NCBI GenBank assembly: GCA_903823115.1
Contig: CAIJRN010000071.1
Location: 1 to 44,598, forward strand
Direction: 5' to 3'
Origin: an uncultured cyanobacterium
GTDB taxonomy: Bacteria; Cyanobacteriota; Cyanobacteriia; PCC-6307; Cyanobiaceae
DNA length: 44,598 nt
Part shown: positions 7,063-18,116 of the stretch, one piece after another
How the letters are laid out: each line of letters opens with the position of its first letter
Position numbering within the stretch: the stretch's first letter is position 1
Program-made: the position numbers and the translations under genes
Notes under the pieces: generated by a model
Seen by the model: the letters and a program-made list of their open reading frames with translations, nothing else
Told to the model about the DNA's origin: nothing
Database searches by the model: none

Positions 7063-7569
7063 TCAGGGCCGCTGCGAGAGGGAGGGAGAGGTGGGCGAGC
7101 CGCAGTAGCGGCGGAACAACTGCAGAACCTGGGCAGGCGGTAGATGGGCGGTGTAGCGCGCTTCCAGTTCGCCCAGCTGTTCGCGGGCCGGGTAGGCCTT
7201 CAGGGATCGCCATTCGAGCGGCTCATAGGTGGCCAGGGCACGGGCCATGGCTTCGTGGTGCTCGCTGCGGGTGATGTTGCCGTTCGCGCAGGCCTGCATC
7301 CGGTGGGTGGCCTCATGGGCCAGGGTGTTCCAGACGGCATCACGATCGGCGTGCACCCGGCAGACCACGATGGTGCGACTGGGCTGGTGGTACAGCCCCT
7401 GGAGGCCGCGTTGATTGCAATCGCGCTGCACGACGTTGGAGCCGCTGGCCACCAGCAGCCGGCGCAGGGCGTCAATGTCCTGCCAACCCGCCAGGGGCAG
7501 AGCCCCGGCCGCCGATGCCGGTCCAGGCAGGGTGATCGCCGCCAGGCTGGCGATCAGGGTTGCCTTCAT
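7063..7569 (-). CDS. Secreted HExxH (zincin-like) protein
   Basis: From the ATG at 7569 this is a 168-residue protein with a clear signal peptide (M-K-A-T-L-I-A-S-L-A-A, cleavage near A-S-A/A-G). It has a zincin-type H85-E-A-T-H89 helix, flanked by L-A at its start and M-Q-A-C after it. The downstream E-H-H-E-A-M-A-R-A-L helix could supply a third metal ligand. Cys residues (in R-D-C-N, V-V-C-R, Q-A-C-A, R-Y-C-G) suggest disulfides outside the cytoplasm. A small secreted metallopeptidase is inferred; no named family is recognised. An upstream in-frame start at 7659 would add 30 residues before the signal peptide. It is the first gene of an operon with the Gly/Pro-rich protein. Confidence 0.7.
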   Translation of the reverse strand: MKATLIASLAAITLPGPASAAGALPLAGWQDIDALRRLLVASGSNVVQRDCNQRGLQGLYHQPSRTIVVCRVHADRDAVWNTLAHEATHRMQACANGNITRSEHHEAMARALATYEPLEWRSLKAYPAREQLGELEARYTAHLPPAQVLQLFRRYCGSPTSPSLSQRP

Positions 7570-8230
7570 GAACGCTGCGGCGATCCCAGCAGAGCTGGTG
7601 ATCGGGGCGGCGCTGGTCTGGCCGAGATGGGGCTTGAGCTGGGATCGTATGGGGACCATGGGTCCAGATCTGAACCTCTTGAGCCTGAATCGGCCCGTCT
7701 CCCCTATCCATCACCCGAATGGGGGATAGCTCGGCAGGACATCGGGGGGATTACCGGCGAGGCCAGAGTTGAGCAGCGTCGTCACCGCCGAGGCCAATGG
7801 CCTCACTGAGCATGCAGCCCACCTCAAGCCGTCGCTTGATGAGCCCATGCAGTCCACTCAGGGACCTGTGAGGCTGCAGTCCCTGGGGTAAAACTGTAGA
7901 AGTGAGCTTCCCCGATCAAGATCGGCCCTGACTCACCGAGCTGCCAGCTCATCAGGAGCGGACATGACATCAGGGCAGGCAACGAACTGGCTGGTGATGC
8001 AAAGCCCAGGGACGGCCTGTTCGAAAAGCCCGTACGTCAAAACGCCTCAAGGGTGATAGCAGGAGCGCAAAATCAAAGAAAAATCTTTCGTCGGGACTTC
8101 AACTGATTGATAAAATATTGAAAGAATATTTGTCGGTAAATATTATACTGAAGTCGCAAGCGCTGGAACAGGTAGCTAAGCAGGTTTTGCAGCAACATCG
8201 CCAGCGATGGAGCGATTCATGCTTGCAGGC
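7570..8230. other. 660-bp region without a supportable gene
   Basis: No ORF here looks coding. Visible structures are CAGGGAC...GTCCCTG (7859-7885, 7-bp stem, 13-base loop) and an AT-rich island at about 8065-8150. The island contains AAATATT-GAAAG-AATATTT (8113-8131), a third AAATATT copy at 8138-8144, and a minus-strand TATAAT (8147-8142). The island could hold a promoter for a leftward transcript, possibly a long leader or small RNA ahead of the HExxH gene. Confidence 0.5.
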
Positions 8231-8401
8231 TCAGGACACGGGCTGCATCAGGCCACCGCCGGGTGAGGAGTCGTCATCGTCGTTGTTCTCAGGTTCAGCA
8301 GTGAACCAGGCGTAGATCGCGAGGCCAGCCAGGCACAGGGCGGCCGAACCGAAGCCGAGCCCTGACTGAAGACCACCACCCACCTCGATCAGCTCGCCCA
8401 T
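8231..8401 (-). CDS. Small acidic single-helix membrane protein
   Basis: This 56-residue protein has a single hydrophobic helix (about residues 13-34, G-L-G-F-G-S-A-A-L-C-L-A-G-L-A) followed by an acidic stretch P-E-N-N-D-D-D-D-S-S and a short Gly/Met tail. The codon use matches the high-GC neighbours and there is a clean ATG and TGA. Small membrane proteins of this shape accompany photosynthetic or respiratory complexes in cyanobacteria, but I do not recognise this one. Confidence 0.62.
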   Translation of the reverse strand: MGELIEVGGGLQSGLGFGSAALCLAGLAIYAWFTAEPENNDDDDSSPGGGLMQPVS

Positions 8402-8424
8402 GACGCTTGGTAACGGATTTCAAA

Positions 8425-8444
8425 GCATCGTAACGAAACGATGC
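8425..8444 (-). terminator. Hairpin downstream of the HPPD-like gene
   Basis: GCATCGT-AACGAA-ACGATGC is a perfect 7-bp stem with a 6-base loop, 56 bases after the stop of the leftward HPPD-like gene. On the minus strand it is followed by TTTG, a weak T-tract. It is a possible terminator or a leader hairpin for the small membrane protein gene. Confidence 0.45.
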
Positions 8445-8499
8445 GGCACCGGTGGCTGCTCTGGCTCAGTCGAGCAGCCGGCTCCATCCAGGCCCCTGT

Positions 8500-9741
8500 T
8501 CAGTCGAAGACATGGCCGTGCTCGTAGCGCTCCGCCTGGCCAGCCGCCGCGGTCAGGGCCGCCACGTTGTCGCGGGTGAAGAAGCCGTCGTAGCCGAGGC
8601 AGCGTTCCACGTATTCGGTGATCAGCAGCGAGTAGGGGGACGCTTTGGAGAAAATCTGCTTGAGATTGGGTTGGTCCGTGCATTCGCCCACCACATCGGC
8701 CAGAAAGGCAATGCCGAGGTTGCGCAGCACCTCGACGACAAAGTCGACGTTCTTCCTGCCCTGGATCTCACCATCTTTGACCTCATAGGCGATGTGATGC
8801 AGGCGGCGGCCGTAGTTGCGCACGAAGTCCTCCGTCGGCATCGGCAGATTGTCGAAGGAGTTGAGAAAGGAGGGGGTGTTGTTGGCGGTGAACACCCGCG
8901 CCGGTGACTGCTTCTCATCGCTGGTCCCCGGATGGCGAGTGACGTTGGTGGAGGAGTTCATCTCGGCGATGTTGTAGGCCCCCCAGAAGTAGTAAGGCAC
9001 CATCGTCAGGTATTCCAGAAGCGCGTCCTCACGATCCCCCGCCAGCACGCGTGTGGCCAGATGATCAATGCCCAGCACCCGCTCGGCCAGCCCTTGGCGC
9101 TCGTGTTGTGCCGCTGCCGCTTCCAGTACGGCCAGAGGTTCATCGTCGAGCAGCACCCGATCGCCCGGATCCAGGGCCGCCAGGCTGTCGAGCGGCACAT
9201 CGCTGTAGCCGACCCGGTTGTAGGTGTAATCCGAGAGGAAGGTGAAGGTGAGATGCTCCAGGGCATAAAAGGGATTAACGCATTCCCCTGGGTAGACGAA
9301 GCGGATGTTCTGGGGTTCCAGCACAGTCCGCACATCGCCGCAGGAGGAGCTGCTGTAGATCTCGCCGATGTAGCGGGCGTTGGGTTTGGCCGCCGCCAGG
9401 GGATACATCTGGTTCCAGCGGGTCGTTTCGTCTTCGTAGTTGCGGCTGAGGGGCTCCAGCAGGATCAGGCGGGGATGGGCGCGATCGGCCTGGAGCAGAT
9501 AGATCCGATGGCTCTCATTCAGCCAGCATTCGCGGAACCGGTATGGCCCCATCAGCGCCAGCTCAGCCATGTAGGCGATCGCATCGCCGTGATCCACCTG
9601 GATCACCACCGCTGCCATCCCCCCCACCAGCTGGCTCAACCCCGAGCTGCGGCGCCGCTCATAGACCTTGGGCAGGTTCTGCTCAAAGAACGGCGTGTTC
9701 TGCTTGTCGCCCTGGGGCTTGTAGGTGCTGAGATCAAGCAT
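8500..9741 (-). CDS. VOC-superfamily, 4-hydroxyphenylpyruvate dioxygenase-like protein
   Basis: This 413-residue protein resembles 4-hydroxyphenylpyruvate dioxygenase: two consecutive vicinal-oxygen-chelate halves with possible Fe(II) ligands H227 (G-I-D-H-L-A), H316 (L-H-H-I-A-Y) and E376 (L-L-I-T-E-Y). The closing G-Y-D-G-F-F-T-R-D-N-V-A-A-L matches the C-terminal G-F-G-x-x-N-F-x-A-L helix of HPPD. HPPD makes homogentisate for tocopherol and plastoquinone in plants and some cyanobacteria. This sequence is divergent, with ligand spacing of 89 and 60 residues rather than about 80 each, so the substrate may differ. It lies 82 bases downstream of mfd on the same strand. Confidence 0.6.
   Translation of the reverse strand: MLDLSTYKPQGDKQNTPFFEQNLPKVYERRRSSGLSQLVGGMAAVVIQVDHGDAIAYMAELALMGPYRFRECWLNESHRIYLLQADRAHPRLILLEPLSRNYEDETTRWNQMYPLAAAKPNARYIGEIYSSSSCGDVRTVLEPQNIRFVYPGECVNPFYALEHLTFTFLSDYTYNRVGYSDVPLDSLAALDPGDRVLLDDEPLAVLEAAAAQHERQGLAERVLGIDHLATRVLAGDREDALLEYLTMVPYYFWGAYNIAEMNSSTNVTRHPGTSDEKQSPARVFTANNTPSFLNSFDNLPMPTEDFVRNYGRRLHHIAYEVKDGEIQGRKNVDFVVEVLRNLGIAFLADVVGECTDQPNLKQIFSKASPYSLLITEYVERCLGYDGFFTRDNVAALTAAAGQAERYEHGHVFD
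9575..9582. repeat. HIP1 octamers (example; others listed)
   Basis: GCGATCGC, the highly iterated palindrome of cyanobacterial genomes, occurs here and at least at 31503-31510, 33480-33487, 33816-33823 and 43244-43251, all inside coding regions. They support a cyanobacterial origin. The list is not exhaustive. Confidence 0.85.
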
Positions 9742-9823
9742 GGGCTGGGCTGGTCGTTGGCGCCTGTCTTAGCAGGTTGCATAAGTTCTGCACTGCCGCC
9801 TGGATGAGGCTGGCGCCGATTCA

Positions 9824-12800
9824 TTACACCACCAGCACCTCGGCATCGCGCTGGGCCTGTTGCTGTTCGCGCTGTTCGGCGCTGAGGCCATCGGCGCCGG
9901 GCAGCCGCTCGGCCATCGCCTGCAGCCACTCCATCAGTTGTTCGAGCTGCCTGTCCATCGGCAGGGCGCCCAGGCCGCGGGCCAGCACCTTGGCGGTGCT
10001 GCCGGAGCCGGCCTGATAGACGAAACGGCCATGCAGGTGCTGGGGCAGGCCCTGGCGCAGCAGGCGGAAGGCGGGCTCCTCCATCGGGGTCTCCAGGGCG
10101 ATGTTGGGTTTGTCGGGTTTGATGCGCGAGAAGCCGCAGCGCTTGGCCAGCAACTTGAGCTCCATCAGTTGCAGCAGTGATTGCACCGGTGCCGGGATGG
10201 CGCCATAGCGATCCACCCAGCCGGCCGCCAGTTCCACCAGGCGTGCCTTGGTGTCGCAGCCGGCGGCGGCGCGATAGGCGGCGATCTTCTCGTCGTTTTC
10301 GGTGATCCAGTCGCCGGGGATGAAGGCGGTGATCGGCAGGTCGATCTGGGTGTCGTCCACCGCCGGGATGTCCTGGCCCTGAATCTCGGCCAGGCACTCC
10401 TGCAGCATCTCCATATACAGATCGAAGCCGATCGTCTCCATCTGGCCGCTCTGCTCCACCCCCAGCAGGTTGCCGACGCCACGGATCTCCATGTCACGCA
10501 TGGCCAGCTGATAGCCGCTGCCCAGCTGGGCGAACTCCTGAATCGCCCGTAGGCGCTGGCGCGCCGCCTCGCTCAATGACGCCTCCCCGGGATAGAACAA
10601 CCAGGCATGGGCCTGAATGCCGCTGCGGCCCACCCGGCCGCGTAGTTGATAGAGCTGGGCCAGGCCGAACTTGTGGGCATCCTCCACCAGGATCGTGTTG
10701 ACCCGCGGAATATCGAGTCCCGATTCGATGATCGTGGTGCAGAGCATCACGTCGGCCTCGCCGGCATTGAAGGCCACCATGGCGCTCTCCAATTCGCCTT
10801 CGGCCATCTGGCCGTGGGCCACCAATAGCTTCAGCCCCGGCACCATCTGGCGCAGCTGCTCGGCCACATCGTCGATGCCCTCCACCCGCGGCACCACATA
10901 GAAGATCTGGCCACCACGATCGAGCTCCTGGCGGATGGCGCTGCGCACCGCCTCCTCATCAAGGGCGGCCAGGTGGGTTTTGATCGGCCGGCGCAGCGGC
11001 GGCGGTGTGGTGATCAGGCTCATCTCGCGCACGCCCGAGAGGCTCATGTAGAGGGTGCGGGGGATCGGTGTGGCCGAGAGGGTCAGCACATCCACGTCCT
11101 TGCGCAAGGCCTTGATCTTTTCTTTCTGGTTCACACCGAAGCGCTGTTCTTCATCCACCACCAGCAGCCCCAGCTCCTTGAAGCTGGTGCCCTTGCCCAG
11201 CAGCTGGTGGGTGCCCACCACCACATCGACGTTGCCCTTTTCCAGCCCGTCGAGGATGGTGCGTCGCTCGGCGGCCGTGCGGAAACGGTTGAGCAGGGCC
11301 ACCTTGAGCGGATAGGGGGCGAAGCGCTCACTCAGGGTGCGCCAGTGCTGCTGGGCCAGCACCGTGGTGGGTGCCAGCAGGGCGCATTGCTTGCCGGCGG
11401 TCACCGCCTTGAAGATCGCCCGGATCGCCACCTCGGTCTTGCCGAAGCCGACATCACCGCAGACCAGCCGGTCCATCGGCTGGGGGCGTTCCATGTCGCG
11501 TTTGACTTCGATGATCGCCTTGCTCTGATCCGGGGTGGGCTCATAGGGGAAGGAATCCTCCAGTTCGCCCTGCCAGGGGCCATCGGCGGGGAAGGCGAAG
11601 CCGGGTGACTTATGGCGCTCCGCATAGAGCTTCACCAGATCCATCGCCACCTTGCGGATGGCTTTCTGGGCCCGCTCCTTGGCCTTGCCCCAGGCGGTGC
11701 CGCCCATGCGGTTCAGGTCCGGCGGCTGATCGCTGGTGGCGCGGTAACGGCCCAGGCTGCCCAGTTGATCGGCGGCCACCCGCAGCAGGCCATCGGCGTA
11801 CTGCACCACCAGGTAATCGCGGGATTCACCGCCGATCGCCAGTTTTTCCAGCTTCAGAAAACGGCCGATGCCGTGGTTGCGATGCACCACGAAGTCCCCC
11901 GGCAGCATCTTGAGCGGATCGACCGTGCGGCTGGCCGCCCGCCGCCGCCGGCGTACGTAGCCCGCCGCCGTCAGGCTGTGCTGGCCGAAGAATTCCCGGT
12001 CGGTGAGCAGCACCAGCTTCCAGGCCGGCAGCTGCAGCCCCTCCAGTTCGGCGGTGCCCCTGGTTTTGAGCGCCACCGGCGTGTTCTGTTCGATCAGCCG
12101 CTCGATCGCCGGTGTGTCATTGGGGTTGGGCACAAACCGGGTGATGCAGTCGTGTTCCTCCAGCAGGGCCACGGCCCGGGAGGGCTGGGCCGAGAGCAGC
12201 CACACCCGGGCCTTCTCGGCCTGGAAGCCCTTGATCAGACCCGCCAGCTTGCCGAACTGGTTCGGATGGGCCGGCACCGAGCGGCTGGTCAGGTCAAAGC
12301 TGTTGGGATGCCTGTCGGTTTCGTGCAGCTCCGCCAGATCGAAGCCCCGCAAGCCTTCGGCCTCGGCCAGGGCCTGCTGGGGTGGGCGGTGCAGCGAGCT
12401 GGGCAGCGCCGGCAGCTGGAGCTCCTGCCAATGGTTCTGGGCATGGTCAAACCACTGTTGGCCGTGAGCGAGGCAATGGCGCCGTTCATCGACGGCCACC
12501 AGGCAGTTGGCGGGCAGGTAGTCGAGCAAGCAGGCGGGCCGCTGCCAGGCCAGGCCCATCAATCGGCGCATCCCCTCTGGTGTGCCCCCCTCCAGCAGCT
12601 GCTCGAGCGCCTCGGGGCTGAGCAGCTGCTCCAGCTCTGCCGGCATGCGCTCGCGCAGGGCCTCGGCCACCAGGGGCCCATGGCTGGTGGGGGTGAGGTG
12701 GACGAACTCGATCGGATCGAGGGAGCGCTGGCTGGCCGGATCGAATTCGCGCAGTTTTTCCAGCGTGTCGCCGAAGAACTCAAGCCGCACCGGCAACTCG

Positions 12801-13414
12801 GTGCTGACCGGATAGAGATCAACGATGTCGCCGCGGCGGCTCCAGTGGCCCTCCTGTTCGATCGTCGGCACCCGCTCGTAGCCGAGGCGGGTGAGAGTGT
12901 GGCCCAGCTCCTCGAGATCGACGATCTGCCCCTTGCGCAGGCTCAGGCACTGGGCCGCCAGGGCTGCGGGAGGTGGCAGATGGGGCTGGAGCGCCCGTTC
13001 GGTGGCGACGATCGCCATGGCGTTGCCCCGGCTGCCGGCACCTGGGGTGCCCGAGCCAGCGGCGTTCGGGCCGCCGGCAGCGATCAGTTCAGCCAGCACC
13101 TGCAGCTGTCCCCAGGTGATCTCACTGGTGGGATCAAAGGGTTCGTAGGGGGATCCTTCACTGGTGGGATAGAGCTGGCTGGAGCTCCAGCCCATCAGCT
13201 CCAGCAGAGCAGCCCAGCGGCCCGCCTCCTCGAGGGTGGGCACGATCACCAGCAGCGGCGCTCCGGTCTGGGCGGCCAGGGCGCTGGCGATCAGGGCCCT
13301 GGCACCCCGCCCAGCGCCACTGAGCCGCAGCCGATCGCTGCGGTCCATGCGGGCGGCCACCTCGCCGGTGAGGGGCACCTGCTGCAGCTGGCGCACCAGG
13401 GCGGAGAGGGGCAT
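9824..13414 (-). CDS. mfd: Transcription-repair coupling factor
   Basis: Mfd dislodges stalled RNA polymerase at DNA lesions and recruits UvrA. The 1196-residue protein shows the full domain order: UvrB-homology N-terminus; the RNA-polymerase-interacting (CarD-like) domain starting at [13 protein letters not shown]; RecG-like translocase lobes with Walker A G-D-V-G-F-G-K659-T; D-E-E-Q box; [18 protein letters not shown]; and the C-terminal D7 domain. The ATG at 13414 ([10 protein letters not shown]) matches the family start. Longer in-frame extensions upstream are Arg/Gln-rich and not conserved-looking. Confidence 0.97.
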   Translation of the reverse strand: MPLSALVRQLQQVPLTGEVAARMDRSDRLRLSGAGRGARALIASALAAQTGAPLLVIVPTLEEAGRWAALLELMGWSSSQLYPTSEGSPYEPFDPTSEITWGQLQVLAELIAAGGPNAAGSGTPGAGSRGNAMAIVATERALQPHLPPPAALAAQCLSLRKGQIVDLEELGHTLTRLGYERVPTIEQEGHWSRRGDIVDLYPVSTELPVRLEFFGDTLEKLREFDPASQRSLDPIEFVHLTPTSHGPLVAEALRERMPAELEQLLSPEALEQLLEGGTPEGMRRLMGLAWQRPACLLDYLPANCLVAVDERRHCLAHGQQWFDHAQNHWQELQLPALPSSLHRPPQQALAEAEGLRGFDLAELHETDRHPNSFDLTSRSVPAHPNQFGKLAGLIKGFQAEKARVWLLSAQPSRAVALLEEHDCITRFVPNPNDTPAIERLIEQNTPVALKTRGTAELEGLQLPAWKLVLLTDREFFGQHSLTAAGYVRRRRRAASRTVDPLKMLPGDFVVHRNHGIGRFLKLEKLAIGGESRDYLVVQYADGLLRVAADQLGSLGRYRATSDQPPDLNRMGGTAWGKAKERAQKAIRKVAMDLVKLYAERHKSPGFAFPADGPWQGELEDSFPYEPTPDQSKAIIEVKRDMERPQPMDRLVCGDVGFGKTEVAIRAIFKAVTAGKQCALLAPTTVLAQQHWRTLSERFAPYPLKVALLNRFRTAAERRTILDGLEKGNVDVVVGTHQLLGKGTSFKELGLLVVDEEQRFGVNQKEKIKALRKDVDVLTLSATPIPRTLYMSLSGVREMSLITTPPPLRRPIKTHLAALDEEAVRSAIRQELDRGGQIFYVVPRVEGIDDVAEQLRQMVPGLKLLVAHGQMAEGELESAMVAFNAGEADVMLCTTIIESGLDIPRVNTILVEDAHKFGLAQLYQLRGRVGRSGIQAHAWLFYPGEASLSEAARQRLRAIQEFAQLGSGYQLAMRDMEIRGVGNLLGVEQSGQMETIGFDLYMEMLQECLAEIQGQDIPAVDDTQIDLPITAFIPGDWITENDEKIAAYRAAAGCDTKARLVELAAGWVDRYGAIPAPVQSLLQLMELKLLAKRCGFSRIKPDKPNIALETPMEEPAFRLLRQGLPQHLHGRFVYQAGSGSTAKVLARGLGALPMDRQLEQLMEWLQAMAERLPGADGLSAEQREQQQAQRDAEVLVV

Positions 13415-13468
13415 GGACGGAAAGGGAGGCACAGCTGCAGATCTTCGCAAGCGCCGTTCACGGCTGTT

Positions 13469-13519
13469 GGCCGATCCGGGTCGGCCTACCGCGTCGGCCA
13501 ACCGGATCGGCCGATCCGG
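13469..13519. repeat. Nested GC-rich palindromes between mfd and the HExxH gene
   Basis: The divergent gap contains a perfect 18-bp palindrome CCGGATCGG-CCGATCCGG (13502-13519). Its right arm also pairs with GGCCGATCCGG at 13469-13479, whose complement is CCGGATCGGCC (13502-13512), across a 22-base loop. Two alternative foldings are possible. It may be an operator or a mobile palindromic repeat. Confidence 0.75.
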
Positions 13520-13564
13520 CCGGACAGCACCATGCTGGGATCGGTGTTGCGCGCCCTTTCTGGC

Positions 13565-14335
13565 ATGAACCGCTGCTGGCTCGCTCTGGGCCTGGTGACC
13601 CTGACGCTGTTTCTGGCCTCGCTGCCGGATTTGCTGCGGGAAGCGGCGGTGCTGGCGCTTCATCCCCCGCGCCTGCTGCGCTTGCTACAAGATCAGCAGC
13701 ATCGGGACCAACGGCCTGCTTCGCCGGCTGCCATGTCCGAGTCCCTGAGCCAGCCGAGCCTGTTGTCCCAATTGCAGGTCGCTGATCGGGACTGGCTGCC
13801 GAAGGCTGAACCTCTGGCTGATGGCGGGATCCGCTATCTCTACAAACGCCGGCCTGGCGATCCCGAACTCTCGATCGCCGAGATCAAGGCTCTGATGGCC
13901 AACCCACCCAGTCACCTCGAAGAGCGCCAGGCGATCTCGGTTCTGTTGGGCCTGCTGCAGCGCCGTGGTGTGGCCGTGGCTCTGAGTGAACCGATCAAGA
14001 CGGGCGCGGCGGCGGAATGGGATCCGCAGCAGCGCACCCTGCGCATCCGCCCCGATGTGCCTAGCCGCGGCAGCATCGAGTTCGCCCGGGTGCTCAACCA
14101 TGAGGCGATCCATGTCGCCCAGAGCTGTGCAGCCGGTGGCCTGGCTGCTCAGCCCAGGCCCCTGGGCATTGCCACTCCCCTCACCCCCGCCCTGAGCGCC
14201 CAGCTGGCGGAACCCCTCTACGCCGATGCCAGTGCGGATGAAAAGGTCATGGAGCTGGAGGCCTATGCCCACCAGGACAGGCTCGGGACGGCCCAGACCC
14301 TGTTGACGCTGCATTGCCCTGAGGGCCGCAGCTGA
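13565..14335 (+). CDS. Membrane-anchored HExxH (zincin-like) protein
   Basis: This 256-residue protein has an N-terminal hydrophobic anchor ([17 protein letters not shown]), a Pro/Gln linker and a soluble domain with H179-E-A-I-H183 in [13 protein letters not shown]. The downstream [10 protein letters not shown] helix looks like the third-ligand glutamate segment of gluzincin-type peptidases. It shares HEA(T/I)H and the following Q-x-C pattern with the secreted protein at 7063-7569, so the two may be distant paralogues. The ATG at 13565 is used; 13532 is an in-frame alternative adding 11 residues. Function beyond a probable metallopeptidase is unknown. Confidence 0.7.
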   Translation: MNRCWLALGLVTLTLFLASLPDLLREAAVLALHPPRLLRLLQDQQHRDQRPASPAAMSESLSQPSLLSQLQVADRDWLPKAEPLADGGIRYLYKRRPGDPELSIAEIKALMANPPSHLEERQAISVLLGLLQRRGVAVALSEPIKTGAAAEWDPQQRTLRIRPDVPSRGSIEFARVLNHEAIHVAQSCAAGGLAAQPRPLGIATPLTPALSAQLAEPLYADASADEKVMELEAYAHQDRLGTAQTLLTLHCPEGRS

Positions 14336-14357
14336 ACGTCATCAGGGCGGCGGAGCC

Positions 14358-16704
<2,347 letters not shown>

Positions 16705-16779
16705 GGAGGACCCTGATCGCCGAGGTGGGATCCCTATGTTGAGGCCCGACCCTCAGCGCTGCCCAGCGACTCTGATGCG

Positions 16780-17559
16780 ATGGAAGCGGAACTGGTTCCT
16801 TCCCTGACAGCTCTGGTTCAGGACGCCGATCAATGGCGCGAGGTGCTGGTGCTGCTGCCGTTGCTGGTGGCCCTTGAGGCGGTCTTATCCGCGGACAATG
16901 CCATTGCTCTGGCCGCCATCTCACGCCGTCTGCACGATCCGGATCGCCAGCGACAGGCTCTGAACATCGGCCTGTTGCTGGCCCTGGTCCTGCGCCTGTC
17001 CCTGATTCTGGCGGCCCGCTGGGTGCTGCACGCCTGGCCCTTGCAATTGCTGGCTTCCGGCTATCTGCTGTGGCTGTGTGGCAACCACCTGGTCAGCCTC
17101 CGGCGCCAGGAGAACGAGGCCGGTGATGAGGAGGATGGCCAGGGGAAGGACAGCAGCCTGATGGGGGCCTCCTTGCTGTCGGTGGTGGCCACCCTGGCGT
17201 TCACCGATCTGGCCTTCTCCCTGGACAGTGTCGCTGCTGCCGTCGCCGTCACCGACCGGCTGCCGCTGGTGATGGCCGGTGGCGTCATCGGCGTGCTGGC
17301 TCTGCGACTCACCGCCGGGCTGTTCATCCGCTGGCTGGAAGTTTTCCGCCATCTGGAAACAGCGGGCTACCTGGCCGTGGGGCTGGTGGGCATCCGCCTG
17401 TTGATCCGGCTGGCCTTTCCCGCCCTGGTGCTGCCGGAATGGTCGTTGCTGATCATCGTGGCGATGCTGTTTTTCTGGGGCTTTTCAGCCAGGGTGGTCG
17501 AGGCGGTGCCCGAGGTGGTGGAGGTGGTTGAGCCCCGGAACGATGCTGATGGGGGTTGA
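16780..17559 (+). CDS. TerC-family integral membrane protein
   Basis: This 259-residue multi-pass protein belongs to the TerC/Alx family, with about seven helices. The conserved intramembrane acidic residues are present: D39 in L-S-A-D-N-A and D143/D149 in F-T-D-L-A-F-S-L-D-S-V. Family members act in metal (Mn, Ca) export or in protein insertion in thylakoids. A charged loop (residues 110-125) separates the two halves. It is divergent from the hypothetical gene upstream, 75 bases away. Confidence 0.9.
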   Translation: MEAELVPSLTALVQDADQWREVLVLLPLLVALEAVLSADNAIALAAISRRLHDPDRQRQALNIGLLLALVLRLSLILAARWVLHAWPLQLLASGYLLWLCGNHLVSLRRQENEAGDEEDGQGKDSSLMGASLLSVVATLAFTDLAFSLDSVAAAVAVTDRLPLVMAGGVIGVLALRLTAGLFIRWLEVFRHLETAGYLAVGLVGIRLLIRLAFPALVLPEWSLLIIVAMLFFWGFSARVVEAVPEVVEVVEPRNDADGG

Positions 17560-17735
17560 AAGGGCTGAGCTCGAGACCGCGGCTAGCTGTGAATCTGGTG
17601 AACGATTCGCTCAAACGATGTCCAGCAGCCGATGAGCTGCCAGCAGCCATGAACTGCCCGTCACGATCCCAGCCTGACAGCGGCTTCGTTGCAACTGGCC
17701 TGGGCCTTGAACCTGAACGAGAAGATTGAGCAGCC

Positions 17736-18098
17736 ATGCAGATTGAGCTGCGTCAGATTGAGGACGATCGGCTGATCAGCCGCCTGGAGGTGGCGAGCCT
17801 CGGCGATGTCCCCTTCCCCGGTCGCTGGCTCAGCCACGAAGGGATCAGTTATTTCGTGCTGCAGCGCCGCCATTGCTACCGGCTGAGCCAGGGTCGCTAT
17901 GAGCTGGCTGCTGTGGCGCTGCAGGTGAAAACCGAACAGCAACCCGCCGATGCCCGCCACTGGAATGGCCAATGGGTGATCGGTGATCCCAGCTGTCGTT
18001 TCAATGCCCGCAGCCCCTTGCTGCGCTGCGCCGTGATGCCCGATGGACCCTGCGATTGCTGCGCTCACTACAGCCTTGGGGAGCGGGGACCGACCTAG
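17736..18098 (+). CDS. Conserved cyanobacterial protein (DUF6464-like)
   Basis: This 120-residue soluble protein has a C-terminal segment C-R-F-N-A-R-S-P-L-L-R-C-A-V-M-P-D-G-P-C-D-C-C (about 87-109) that matches my recollection of the cyanobacterial DUF6464 family. The four or five clustered Cys could bind a metal or Fe-S cluster. It ends 18 bases before the DEAD-box helicase gene and may be co-transcribed with it. No function is known. Confidence 0.75.
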   Translation: MQIELRQIEDDRLISRLEVASLGDVPFPGRWLSHEGISYFVLQRRHCYRLSQGRYELAAVALQVKTEQQPADARHWNGQWVIGDPSCRFNARSPLLRCAVMPDGPCDCCAHYSLGERGPT

Positions 18099-18116
18099 AC
18101 TGGTTGGATTCGATAC

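Noticed and set aside
8262-8274. Yfr1-like ACTCCTCAC motif on the minus strand
   Set aside because: It reads ACTCCTCACCC rather than ACTCCTCACAC and lies in the coding part of the small membrane protein.
8118-8315. 65-codon rightward ORF in the gap
   Set aside because: It starts within the AT-rich palindromes, changes composition abruptly and overlaps the better-supported small membrane protein on the other strand.
11612-13531. Very long rightward open frame antisense to mfd, in frame with the HExxH gene
   Set aside because: It is an antisense shadow of mfd caused by high GC; the translation is rich in Gln, Gly and His without domain features. Only the part from about 13532/13565 looks coding.
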